Positions 16,708-24,597 of a DNA stretch of 64,000 nucleotides are shown piece after piece. A program made the translations under genes and the position numbers. The notes beneath the pieces were generated by a model. It was not told the DNA's origin and did not search any database. It saw only the letters and a list, made by a program, of their open reading frames with translations. The DNA comes from Bacteroidaceae bacterium (GTDB lineage: Bacteria; Bacteroidota; Bacteroidia; Bacteroidales; Bacteroidaceae), in assembly GCA_017645655.1 (NCBI GenBank), contig JAGCNZ010000002.1, positions 31,427 to 95,426 of the forward strand, given 5' to 3'. The first letter of the stretch is position 1. Every line of letters begins with the position of its first letter.

Positions 16708-17400
16708 TCAGCGAAGTTTCTTAATGACAGGCAGCAGCAGACTCTCCATCACCTCGTAGCCCTGAGCATTGGGATGCACGCCGGGATTGTCGTTGGCCAG
16801 TTCCGCCTTCATGGCTGTGCCGTCGGCATTCACCATGGCGCTGAAGTAATCGACGTACGGAATCTTGTTCGCCTCGGCGTATGCCTTGACGCGAGCATTG
16901 AGACTGCGTATCTTGTCCATGCTGTCGGTTACCGACGGACGCCAACTAAAGCCGCCTGCAGGCAGACAACTGGTCAGGATGACCTTGCACTTATGGTATC
17001 GCGCCAGCTCGACCATCGAGAGAACATTGCCGTAGGTCAAGTCCTCGTCGTACGCCCCGGTGTTCTCCGCGATGTCGTTTGTGCCGTAGTTGATGACAAC
17101 GACCTTGGGCTGCAGGTTGATGACGTCTTCGCGGAAACGCAGCAGGAACTGGTAGCTGGTCTGTCCGCCAATGCCTCTGCCGATAAGTTCGTTGTCCTTA
17201 AAGAACTCTGGACGCGTGCGAGGCCAGCCGTCGGTAATGGAGTTGCCCATCAGTACGACACGCTTCTCTCCCTTAGCAGGAGCGCCAAGTTCCTTGTTGG
17301 CACCAGCGTAACGCTTCCAGTTGGCGAATTCATGTTTCTGTGCTTGTATGCCGAGAGCGATGCAGAGCAACGCCACGGCGGTGATGATTCTTGCTTTCAT
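16708..17400 (-). CDS. Secreted SGNH/GDSL-family hydrolase
   Basis: 230 residues with a signal peptide (MKARIITAVALLCIALGIQA). All four SGNH blocks are visible: GNSITDGW (Ser block I), GRGIGGQTSYQ (Gly, block II), INYGTNDI (Asn, block III) and DNPGVHPNAQGY (Asp-x-x-His, block V). Likely a periplasmic or surface carbohydrate esterase (acetylesterase-like) or lipase-like enzyme; the substrate is not predictable. It lies directly upstream of manC with an 8-bp gap. Confidence 0.9.
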   Translation of the reverse strand: MKARIITAVALLCIALGIQAQKHEFANWKRYAGANKELGAPAKGEKRVVLMGNSITDGWPRTRPEFFKDNELIGRGIGGQTSYQFLLRFREDVINLQPKVVVINYGTNDIAENTGAYDEDLTYGNVLSMVELARYHKCKVILTSCLPAGGFSWRPSVTDSMDKIRSLNARVKAYAEANKIPYVDYFSAMVNADGTAMKAELANDNPGVHPNAQGYEVMESLLLPVIKKLR

Positions 17401-17469
17401 GATGTTTTGTCTTAGTTTTTATTCGTTATGACGTTATAACGTGATGCAGTTGTAACGACGGTTTGTTAA

Positions 17470-17862
17470 TCAAAAAGCCTTGCGAATGCTCTCGGCAATC
17501 TGTTCGAACTCTTCTGGCGTGAGCTGGAGGTGTGGGTTCGTAAACCGCATGTCGGCCTCGCTCTGCATGGGTACGAGGTGGATGTGGGCGTGTGGCACTT
17601 CCAGTCCGAGCACGCATTGTCCGACCTTCACGCAGGGGATGGCCTTCTTGATGGCACGGGCCACCTTCTTTGCAAACACTTGAAGTCCTGCGAGTTCATC
17701 GTCCTCGAGGTCGAAGATATAGTCCACTTCGCGCTTGGGAATCACGAGAGTATGACCCTTTTGCAAGGGGCTGATGTCGAGAAAAGCGTAGTAACGGTCG
17801 TCCTCAGCAACTTTGTAACTGGGAATCTCGCCTGCTACGATACGTGAAAAGATGCTTGCCAT
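17470..17862 (-). CDS. HIT-family nucleotide hydrolase/transferase
   Basis: 130 residues, HINT-like. The histidine triad is HAHIHLVPM with His91, His93 and His95; the N-terminal block IFSRIVAGEIPSYKV is also typical. Members hydrolyse nucleoside phosphoramidates or similar compounds in the cytoplasm. It follows greA (start 17862, greA stop 17959) and is probably transcribed with it, despite a 96-bp gap filled with simple ATTTACGATTTGAC-type repeats. Confidence 0.93.
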   Translation of the reverse strand: MASIFSRIVAGEIPSYKVAEDDRYYAFLDISPLQKGHTLVIPKREVDYIFDLEDDELAGLQVFAKKVARAIKKAIPCVKVGQCVLGLEVPHAHIHLVPMQSEADMRFTNPHLQLTPEEFEQIAESIRKAF

Positions 17863-17867
17863 GTCTA

Positions 17868-17945
17868 TTTACGATTTGACGATTTACTATTTACGATTTG
17901 TCAGGTTGACAATTTCGATTTGACTATTTACTATTTACGATGTGA
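17868..17945. repeat. TTTACGATTTGAC simple repeats
   Basis: Several imperfect direct copies of ATTTACGATTTGAC/ACTATTTACGAT fill the gap between greA and the HIT gene. This is the type of short A/T-rich repeat often seen in Prevotella intergenic DNA. Confidence 0.65.
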
Positions 17946-17958
17946 CAACTCACTTTAT

Positions 17959-18426
17959 TTAGTTAAACGCGATGCTCACCACCTCGAGTTGAATTGTGCC
18001 TTGAGGCACTTTTATTTCGGCGATGTCGCCTACCTTCTTGCCCAACAAACCCTTAGCAATTGGGGTCTCCACGCTTATCTTGCCGCTTCGCAAGTCTGCC
18101 TCCGTAGCGCTGACAATCGTGTACTTCATGGTCATTTTATTCTTTACGTTGCGCAGTTCGACTGTAGAGAGAATCTGCACGGTGCTGGTGTCGAGGTGAG
18201 TGGTGTCAATGATCTTTGCCTCGATAATAGTTTTCTTGAGCATAGCAATCTCGGTTTCGAGCTTGCCTTGCCACTCTTTTGCAGCATCATATTCGGCATT
18301 CTCGGACAGGTCTCCCTTGTCGCGAGCCTCTGCGATGGCAGCGCTTGCGGCCGGTCTGTCGATGCTTTCCATGTGTTGCAGCTTTGCTACGAGCTCGTCG
18401 TAGCCTTTTTGTGTCATGTAAGCCAT
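17959..18426 (-). CDS. greA: Transcription elongation factor GreA
   Basis: 155 residues; rescues backtracked RNA polymerase by stimulating transcript cleavage. The N-terminal coiled coil carries the conserved acidic tip region (DKGDLSENAEYDAAKE), and the C-terminal FKBP-like domain is complete (ISVETPIAKGLLGKKVGDIAEIKVPQG). The start MAYMTQKGYDEL fits homologues in this phylum. The gene has an unusual leader of about 160 nt containing an intrinsic-terminator hairpin (18516-18555). Confidence 0.96.
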   Translation of the reverse strand: MAYMTQKGYDELVAKLQHMESIDRPAASAAIAEARDKGDLSENAEYDAAKEWQGKLETEIAMLKKTIIEAKIIDTTHLDTSTVQILSTVELRNVKNKMTMKYTIVSATEADLRSGKISVETPIAKGLLGKKVGDIAEIKVPQGTIQLEVVSIAFN

Positions 18427-18515
18427 TTAATTAGTTTATGTTTTAGTTATACATTATCTATATATTAGGTGGCGAAGGAAGGGTTGCGAGGCCTTTTCCC
18501 TTTTTGCGAGACGCG

Positions 18516-18555
18516 AAAAAAAAGAAGAATCCCGACTGGCGTAGTCGGAACCCTT
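18516..18555 (-). promoter_or_regulatory. Terminator-like hairpin in the greA leader
   Basis: On the minus-strand RNA a 13-bp stem (AAGGGUUCCGACU with AGUCGGGAUUCUU, three G-U pairs) and a 5-nt loop are followed by C and eight U. It lies between the greA -7 box (18587) and ATG 18426, about 90 nt before the start codon. This arrangement would make most transcripts stop early, giving a short leader RNA, unless read-through is allowed. Confidence 0.65.
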
Positions 18556-18586
18556 GACCTTTTCCCTTTTTTATGTTAGCCGATTG

Positions 18587-18594
18587 CAAAGGTA
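18587..18594 (-). promoter_or_regulatory. -7 box TACCTTTG for greA
   Basis: TAnnTTTG match on the minus strand between the dprA stop and greA, 161 bp upstream of the greA start, which defines a long leader. Confidence 0.65.
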
Positions 18595-18714
18595 GTAATT
18601 ATTTCCTTTCAATGCAAATTTTTTGCAGGAAATTTCATCACTTGGCACTTTTTTCTGACTCTCGGAACGTGATATAGTCTCTTTTCTTGTTCTAAATGTC
18701 GCATGCCGAAGGCT

Positions 18715-19845
18715 TTAATGTCGCAATTTGTACTTGCCTCCGACGAGCATTTGCACTGCTCCCTTCATTTCGAGCGAAAAGAGTAGGCTGGAGAGTTCGC
18801 CAATCGGGATGTTTGTCTCGACTGCGAGGACGTTGATTTGTTTGCTGTCGTCTCTGGCAAGTGCCTGTAGGACAACCTGTTCCTCGGCAGTATAGTTGTC
18901 TGCGAAGAGTTCTTGTTGTACGCCTTCGCTGAGTTGTTTCTGATGTTGCATATCGTTCGTCCATCCCATTGCCAGGCAGAAGTCTTCGGCTTCGGTCAGT
19001 AGTGTGGCGATGTTCGAGAAGATAAGTTTGTTGCATCCCGACGAGTATTTGTCGTGGATGCGGCCAGGGAAGGCCCACACCTGCCTGTTGTAGCTGAGGG
19101 CGATATCCGCGGTGATGAGGGAGCCGCCCTTGGTTGCGCTCTCCACCACGACGACGGCATCCGACAGTCCTGCCACGATGCGGTTGCGCTGCACGAAGTT
19201 TCTTTTGTCGATTGCGGTGCCCGACATGAACTCTGTCAGCAAGCCGCCCTGGTCAAGCATCTGTTTTGCAGTCTCTCGATGAAGACGTGGATATATCTGG
19301 TCGAGGCCGTGAGCCAGGACGCCGACGGTCTCCAAACCTTCTTCCAGCGCTGCCCGATGGCAATTCACATCCACGCCGTAAGCCAGTCCGCTCACTACCA
19401 AGGCATCCGGGCAAAGCTGTTTCAGGTCGCGCACAAACTGGTGGCAGAGGTCCTTGCCGTAGCTTGTGATTTGCCGTGTGCCCACCATGCTGACGATGTG
19501 CTGCGAGTTGAGGTTGCCGGAGCCGCGATAGTAGAGCAGGACAGGGGCGTCGTTGCAGTCGCGGAGTCGTTCGGGATAGTCTTCGTCGTTCAATCCCAGG
19601 CACCTGATTTTGCCCTTTCGGCAGAACTCGAGCTCCTGCTCTGCGCGACTGAGAAAAGTGCAAAAATTGCCCATTCCATCGAGAAATTTCTTCGAGGCAG
19701 ACGGCAATACCTGCTTCAGGTCCTTGCGGTTTTCGTAGATGGCAGAAGCCGAACCCAGCTCCTGAATCAGCAGATGCAGGTTCGTCGGGCTCAGCGACGG
19801 AACCTGCGTCAAAGCCATCATGTATAGAGTCTCCTGGTCGGTCAT
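18715..19845 (-). CDS. dprA: DNA-processing protein DprA
   Basis: 376 residues; binds single-stranded DNA and loads RecA during natural transformation. The Rossmann-like DprA core is complete (VSMVGTRQITSYG, VVSGLAYGVDVNCHRAAL, LAHGLDQIYPRLH, LLTEF, RNRIVAGLSDAVVVVESATKGGSLITADIAL). A short N-terminal SAM-like region and a C-terminal winged-helix-like domain (EEQVVLQALARDDSKQINVLA) are present, so this is a full-length protein. Its start overlaps the end of the thioesterase gene by 4 bp (19842-19845), showing co-translation. Confidence 0.95.
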   Translation of the reverse strand: MTDQETLYMMALTQVPSLSPTNLHLLIQELGSASAIYENRKDLKQVLPSASKKFLDGMGNFCTFLSRAEQELEFCRKGKIRCLGLNDEDYPERLRDCNDAPVLLYYRGSGNLNSQHIVSMVGTRQITSYGKDLCHQFVRDLKQLCPDALVVSGLAYGVDVNCHRAALEEGLETVGVLAHGLDQIYPRLHRETAKQMLDQGGLLTEFMSGTAIDKRNFVQRNRIVAGLSDAVVVVESATKGGSLITADIALSYNRQVWAFPGRIHDKYSSGCNKLIFSNIATLLTEAEDFCLAMGWTNDMQHQKQLSEGVQQELFADNYTAEEQVVLQALARDDSKQINVLAVETNIPIGELSSLLFSLEMKGAVQMLVGGKYKLRH

Positions 19846-20252
19846 ACTTGCGGATAGTAGGTTTTCAGTTTCTCCTCCAGCTCTGGGCAGCGGCTGAGCT
19901 TGCCCCTGACGAGGCAGACGATGTCCACTTTTCCCTTTGCAGCCAGCTTCATATCGGCGGCGCGGTATATGTCCTGATGAAAGACATAGCGGACTCCTTC
20001 CTGACTAATATTGAGACAGGAGACGAATTCATCGCGGCTGCGGAGCGGTGTCTTGTAGTCGATTGCCACTCGTGCCACGACGGAGACGATGTCCTGCTCC
20101 AGCATCTCGGCAAAGCTGATGCCCGCCGAGAGCAGGAACTCGTGGCGAGTGTGCTCCATATAGTGCTGATAATTAGCGTTGTTGACGATTCCCTCGAGGT
20201 CGCATTCGTAGTCGCGAACCTTCATTTTGAGTTGATAGGCGTATTCCTTCAT
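19842..20252 (-). CDS. Acyl-CoA thioesterase, hotdog fold (YbgC/4HBT type)
   Basis: 136 residues with the 4-hydroxybenzoyl-CoA thioesterase pattern: VRDYECDLEGIVNNANYQHYMEHTR carries the catalytic-type Asp/Glu and Asn-x-x-x-Tyr region, followed by a beta-rich hotdog domain. Likely hydrolyses acyl-CoA thioesters; the substrate is unknown. It is the first gene of a two-gene operon with dprA. Confidence 0.88.
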   Translation of the reverse strand: MKEYAYQLKMKVRDYECDLEGIVNNANYQHYMEHTRHEFLLSAGISFAEMLEQDIVSVVARVAIDYKTPLRSRDEFVSCLNISQEGVRYVFHQDIYRAADMKLAAKGKVDIVCLVRGKLSRCPELEEKLKTYYPQV

Positions 20253-20285
20253 GTGTTATTTTATTTCATTATTCTTGGGTCGTCT

Positions 20286-20390
20286 GAAAACATCACGTGG
20301 GTAAAATGAAAATATTACGTGTAATATTTCAAATATCACGTGGGTAAAATGAATTTATCACGTGGGTCAATTTCAAGCGACCCGTGCTGC
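20286..20390. repeat. CACGTG phased array 5
   Basis: Boxes CACGTG 20294, TACGTG 20316, CACGTG 20337 and 20359, CCCGTG 20381: steps 22, 21, 22, 22. Reverse orientation; the left edge is TGAAAACATCACGTG, the complement of the GATGTTTTCA edge seen elsewhere. It lies between the thioesterase start and the DUF2851 stop and ends 13 bp from that stop. Confidence 0.95.
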
Positions 20391-20399
20391 GTTTCCTGA

Positions 20400-21635
20400 T
20401 TACCCACTTTGTCCTTTCTGACCTCCCTTTAGGTATTCGTATCCGAAGCGGCACCGGAGGCAGTCCGTCCTGTCGCAATACTGGCGTTTCAGCTGGATGA
20501 GCGCCTGGCTGTCGGCAGCCGAGGAGACCTTCAATCCGCAGTCCTGCCACTGCCGAAGGATGTGGTTGTCCTCGGCTGGAAGTGCCTCCAGGAGCCGGAT
20601 GGCGCGCTGGCAGATGTCCTCGTTGCTGGTGTGGCGTCCGTAGGCGAACAGCAGCGGCACCACCGTATTGATGATGAGCAGGCGCCGGCTGGCAGCCGTC
20701 ATTCCCTTCACGGCGAGGCACGTCTGCAGTTCTTCCACGCTCTTGGCCTCCAGCAGGCTGCTCATCTGGGTTCGTCCGCCGTGGTAGAGTTCCGCGATTT
20801 GCAGGATTCGCATCGATGGGAAGTTGCTTGGGCGCGTCCTGAGGAAACGCCAGTCTGCCCGTTCCATCGTGGCCTCCAGGCTGAATTTGTGCTTCAGGAA
20901 GGCGAACTCTTGCTGCAGGAGCGCCATCTCCTGCTCGCTCTTGGCTGCCTTCACCTCTTCGATGAGACCCGCCGTTCCGAGGAAAAGTGCCTCGATTTGG
21001 AACAGGTCGTCACGATGTTTGCCTGCCGCCGAAAGCGGGATTCGCATGGCCCAACGCTCGAAGGCATCGCCGTTGAGACCGAAGCCGAAACTCCTGCTCA
21101 GCGTCACAAACGTGGCACGTTCCCAGTCGCCCCCTGTTCGCTCGGCTCTCGCAGCCACCTGCTCCGACCTTTCCTTCAGCCTTTCGACGAGCAAAGCATC
21201 CATCCACTGGTGCACTTTGACCGATGGAATCGAGGAAATTATGCGGTGACAGCGCGGATAATCCTCAGTTCGGCAAAGCTCCGCGTAACTCTGCAAAATG
21301 CTCTCAGGAACGTCGAGTTTGACCTGCGGAAGCGTCTTTCCCTCCTCCGTCCTGACCTCCGTATCCACCTCTCCCACGACGTGCAGGATGACGCTGTTGT
21401 AGGCGGGGTCGCTCTCGTGACAGTGCCGGTACCAGTCCGACGAGCGAAGATGCACCTCGACATTGCCTGCCCAAACCGTCCCATCCAGCCGAACCTTCGC
21501 ATTGAAGAAGTCGGGACCCTGGTCGTGATTGTGCAAACCAGGGTCGATGACCTCGACCGTCTGCCCGTCCTCCGTGCTAAGAGGTCTTAAGGGCAATATC
21601 TTGTGCTTCCAGACATAGTGGAGCAGGCGTTCCAT
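20400..21635 (-). CDS. DUF2851 family protein
   Basis: 411 residues, recognised by the N-terminal block HYVWKHKILPLRPLSTEDGQ, by PGLHNHDQGPDFFNAKV and by GNVEVHLRSSDWYRH, typical of DUF2851, a Bacteroidota family. The N-terminal motifs with conserved Asp, Asn and Glu-Val-His resemble a nuclease-like core, but no activity is established. No signal peptide. Divergent from dapB, with its own -7 box at 21670-21677. Confidence 0.9.
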   Translation of the reverse strand: MERLLHYVWKHKILPLRPLSTEDGQTVEVIDPGLHNHDQGPDFFNAKVRLDGTVWAGNVEVHLRSSDWYRHCHESDPAYNSVILHVVGEVDTEVRTEEGKTLPQVKLDVPESILQSYAELCRTEDYPRCHRIISSIPSVKVHQWMDALLVERLKERSEQVAARAERTGGDWERATFVTLSRSFGFGLNGDAFERWAMRIPLSAAGKHRDDLFQIEALFLGTAGLIEEVKAAKSEQEMALLQQEFAFLKHKFSLEATMERADWRFLRTRPSNFPSMRILQIAELYHGGRTQMSSLLEAKSVEELQTCLAVKGMTAASRRLLIINTVVPLLFAYGRHTSNEDICQRAIRLLEALPAEDNHILRQWQDCGLKVSSAADSQALIQLKRQYCDRTDCLRCRFGYEYLKGGQKGQSG

Positions 21636-21669
21636 ACTTATTTTTGCCTTGTTAACTTATTTTGTGAAA

Positions 21670-21707
21670 CAAAAGTACGTAAAATCCCGCGAAAAGCAGT
21701 ACTTTTG
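21670..21707. promoter_or_regulatory. Divergent -7 boxes for DUF2851 and dapB
   Basis: TACTTTTG on the minus strand at 21670-21677 (DUF2851) and TACTTTTG on the plus strand at 21700-21707 (dapB, 22 bp before its ATG). The two promoters lie back to back within a 94-bp gap. Confidence 0.6.
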
Positions 21708-21729
21708 CACGAAATTTATTTAATAACGT

Positions 21730-22446
21730 ATGAAAATAGCACTTATAGGGTACGGCAAGATGGGCCGTATGATAGAGGAAATTGCCATTTCGCGCGGTCA
21801 CGAAATCGTCAGCATCATCGACATCGACAACCAAGACGAGTTTGCCAGCCCCGCATTTGCCAGCGCCGACGTCGCCATCGAGTTCACCACGCCTTGGACA
21901 GCCTACGATAATTACCTCAAGGCATGGGCAGCAGGCGTCAAGGTGGTCAGCGGCAGCACCGGTTGGATGAAGGAGCACGAGGCAGAAGTCCGCAAGGCAT
22001 GCACCGACGAAGGCAAGACGCTCTTCTGGGCAAGCAACTTTAGTGTGGGCGTGGCTATCTTCTCGGCGGTCAATACCTACTTGGCCAAAATCATGAACGG
22101 CTTTGAGCAGTACGACGTCAACCTCGTCGAGACGCATCACATCCACAAGCTCGACGCACCATCAGGAACGGCTATCACGCTGGCAGAACAGATTGTGGAG
22201 AACATCGACCGCAAGCAGCGTTGGGGACTTCACGAGACGAAACCGGAGGTGCTCCGCATCGACGACATCCGCCAGAAAGAGGTCCCCGGCATCCACACCA
22301 TTACCTACGACTCTCCCGAAGACATGATAACCATCACCCACGATGCCCACAACCGCCGTGGCTTCGCGATGGGAGCCGTCCTGGCGGCAGAATATACAAA
22401 GGAACATACTGGCCTGCTCACCATGTCCGACCTGTTCAGATTCTAA
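21730..22446 (+). CDS. dapB: 4-hydroxy-tetrahydrodipicolinate reductase
   Basis: Reduces the dihydrodipicolinate precursor in diaminopimelate/lysine synthesis, needed for murein. 238 residues, slightly short for the family but complete. Nucleotide-binding motif GYGKMGRMIEE at the N-terminus; catalytic region VETHHIHKLDAPSGTAITLAE with the His pair and Lys. It begins a plus-strand run with lepB (21-bp gap). Confidence 0.95.
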   Translation: MKIALIGYGKMGRMIEEIAISRGHEIVSIIDIDNQDEFASPAFASADVAIEFTTPWTAYDNYLKAWAAGVKVVSGSTGWMKEHEAEVRKACTDEGKTLFWASNFSVGVAIFSAVNTYLAKIMNGFEQYDVNLVETHHIHKLDAPSGTAITLAEQIVENIDRKQRWGLHETKPEVLRIDDIRQKEVPGIHTITYDSPEDMITITHDAHNRRGFAMGAVLAAEYTKEHTGLLTMSDLFRF

Positions 22447-22467
22447 TCCTTCACCATAATAACAACT

Positions 22468-23916
22468 ATGACAAAGAAGAAAAAATACCAAGCCACCAAG
22501 AAAGACTGGGCAAAATGCATCGTTGCAATCGCCCTCTACATTGCCTTCCTCTACTGGGTAGATGCATGGTGGGGACTCATCATCGTGCCGTTTATCTTCG
22601 ACGCCTACGTCACCCGTCGCATTCCTTGGACGTGGTGGAAGGATGCGGAAAACCCCGTCGTAAGAACCGTGATGAGTTGGGTCGATGCAATCGTCTTTGC
22701 TCTCGTGGCAGTTTACTTCGTCAACATCTATTTCTTCCAGAACTACACCATCCCATCCAGCTCGCTTGAAAAGAGTTTGCTGGTGGGCGACTATCTGCTC
22801 GTGAGCAAGATGAGCTATGGACCTCGCGTGCCTCAGACCCCGCTCCACATGCCCTTGTGCCAGCACACACTTCCCTTCGGCGGCAAGAGCTACCTGGAGT
22901 GGCCGCAATGGAAATACAAGAGAGTGACACCCAAACCAGTCCAGCTCAACGACATCGTCGTGTTCAATTACCCCGCGGGCGACACCGTGGTCAGCAACGT
23001 AAGGTATCAAACCGAGTATTACGCCATGTGTTATGGCTATGGCATGAGTCTCTACCAACAGCAGACAGGCAGCCTGCCTCAGCTGAAAGACCTGCCTCCG
23101 TTGCAACAGAGACAGTTCTACAATACCTGTTATGAGCTGGGTCGTCAGTACATTCGACTCGCCTCGCAAGAGTACGGAACAGTGTCTTGGCGCCCTGTCG
23201 ACAGGCGAGAAAACTATGTGAAGCGTTGCATAGGACTCCCCGGACAAACGCTTGAAATACGAGATAAGGCAGTCTACTTGGATGGCAAGGAGAACCCCGC
23301 GCCCAAGAATGTGCAGTTTAATTACAATGTTCAACTCAAGACAAAATATCTCCCAGATGCCCTCATCTACGAACTTGGGCTGAGTGTGAAGGATGTTAAG
23401 GACATGTACGCGACTGGCGAGATACCCCTAACTGCCCAGGCAAAGCAGGCTCTGGAGGCTCACACGGAGTATGTGGAGAGCATCTCTCCCATTGAGAGTC
23501 GCGACATGGGGCTGTATCCGCCGAACGCTTATACAGGCTGGACTCAGGACAACTACGGGCCGATTTGGATTCCAAAGAAGGGCGAGAGCATCAAGTTGAC
23601 GTTGGACAACATCGCCATCTACGAGCGTCCCATCCGTATCTATGAGGGCAACGACCTGAAGGTGACTGCCGACGGCGACATTTTCATCAATGGACAGAAG
23701 GCTTCGGAATACACCTTCAAGATGGACTACTACTGGATGCAGGGTGACAATCGCCATTGTTCTGCCGACTCGCGCTACTGGGGCTTCGTTCCCGAGGACC
23801 ATATCGTGGGCAAACCTATCTTTATATGGTTGAGCACGGACGCAGACAGGGCATGGTTCAGCGGCCATCATATTCGATGGAATCGCCTGTTTTCGCTCGT
23901 TGATAACATTAAGTGA
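22468..23916 (+). CDS. lepB: Signal peptidase I, long Bacteroidota form
   Basis: Membrane serine protease that removes signal peptides from exported proteins. 482 residues, long through insertions in the periplasmic domain, as is usual in this phylum. Two N-terminal hydrophobic regions (residues 16-45 and 66-90) precede the catalytic part. The Ser-Lys dyad is IPSSSLEKSL (Ser99) and NYVKRCIGLPGQ (Lys252); the C-terminal box is MQGDNRHCSADSRYWGFVP. Follows dapB by 21 bp. Confidence 0.95.
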   Translation: MTKKKKYQATKKDWAKCIVAIALYIAFLYWVDAWWGLIIVPFIFDAYVTRRIPWTWWKDAENPVVRTVMSWVDAIVFALVAVYFVNIYFFQNYTIPSSSLEKSLLVGDYLLVSKMSYGPRVPQTPLHMPLCQHTLPFGGKSYLEWPQWKYKRVTPKPVQLNDIVVFNYPAGDTVVSNVRYQTEYYAMCYGYGMSLYQQQTGSLPQLKDLPPLQQRQFYNTCYELGRQYIRLASQEYGTVSWRPVDRRENYVKRCIGLPGQTLEIRDKAVYLDGKENPAPKNVQFNYNVQLKTKYLPDALIYELGLSVKDVKDMYATGEIPLTAQAKQALEAHTEYVESISPIESRDMGLYPPNAYTGWTQDNYGPIWIPKKGESIKLTLDNIAIYERPIRIYEGNDLKVTADGDIFINGQKASEYTFKMDYYWMQGDNRHCSADSRYWGFVPEDHIVGKPIFIWLSTDADRAWFSGHHIRWNRLFSLVDNIK

Positions 23917-23931
23917 AGTATGCTCTCTACA

Positions 23932-24010
23932 GCGAATTGCACGAATTGCACGAATAGGCTACGCCCTTGACAACAGAGAGTAATTCGTGTGATTCGTGCA
24001 ATTCGTGGTT
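23932..24010. repeat. CACGAATTGC inverted-repeat element, copy 1
   Basis: About 79 bp. Left arm with tandem GAATTGCAC units, a middle with GGCTACGCCC, and a right arm ATTCGTGCAATTCGTGGTT complementary to the left. A second copy in the opposite orientation lies at 44161-44245. No coding content. Confidence 0.8.
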
Positions 24011-24039
24011 AATAATAATCCATTCTTCCGTTTCGTTCA

Positions 24040-24597
24040 ATGGTTCTGCCTTGCTGTTACCTCGCTCCGGTTTCTCACTACAGCGCTTATTATCATGCTG
24101 ATGAAGTGCGGCTCGAGGTATGCGACCACTTCATGAAGCAAACGCTGCGCAATCGTTGCTGGATAGATAGCCCGAATGGAGCGCTTGCTCTCACCATTCC
24201 GATTGTGAAGACAGAAGGCAAGACGATGATGCGCGACGTGCGAATCAGCGACCACGGCAATTGGAGGCATCAGCATTGGATTGCCCTCGAGAGCAGTTAC
24301 AGGCAGTCGCCTTTCTTTGAATATTATGCCGATGAATTCGCGCCTTTTTATGAAAAGAGGTGGGATTACCTGGCAGATTTCAACGAAGAACTCATAGCGT
24401 TGGTTGCTTCGCTGCTCGACATCAGCAAACCCACCAGCAGGACATCCCTTTATGAGGGTGATGTGTTTGCTCAGTTGCCTGCCTTCGAGGCCCGACCTTA
24501 CTACCAGATGTTTGCTTCTCGTCACGGCTTCTTGCCCGACCTCAGCATCGTCGATTTACTTTTCAACCTTGGTCCGGAGGGTGTGCTATGGCTGTAA
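24040..24597 (+). CDS. WbqC-like family protein
   Basis: 185 residues, WbqC-like: the N-terminal LPCCYLAPVSHYSAYYHADEVRLEV, the RCWI and LTIPIV blocks, and the C-terminal SIVDLLFNLGPEG. Members are found in O-antigen and sugar-modification loci and in Bacteroidota housekeeping contexts; the reaction is not established. The 3' end overlaps the RluA-type gene by 10 bp, so the two are translated together. Confidence 0.88.
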   Translation: MVLPCCYLAPVSHYSAYYHADEVRLEVCDHFMKQTLRNRCWIDSPNGALALTIPIVKTEGKTMMRDVRISDHGNWRHQHWIALESSYRQSPFFEYYADEFAPFYEKRWDYLADFNEELIALVASLLDISKPTSRTSLYEGDVFAQLPAFEARPYYQMFASRHGFLPDLSIVDLLFNLGPEGVLWL

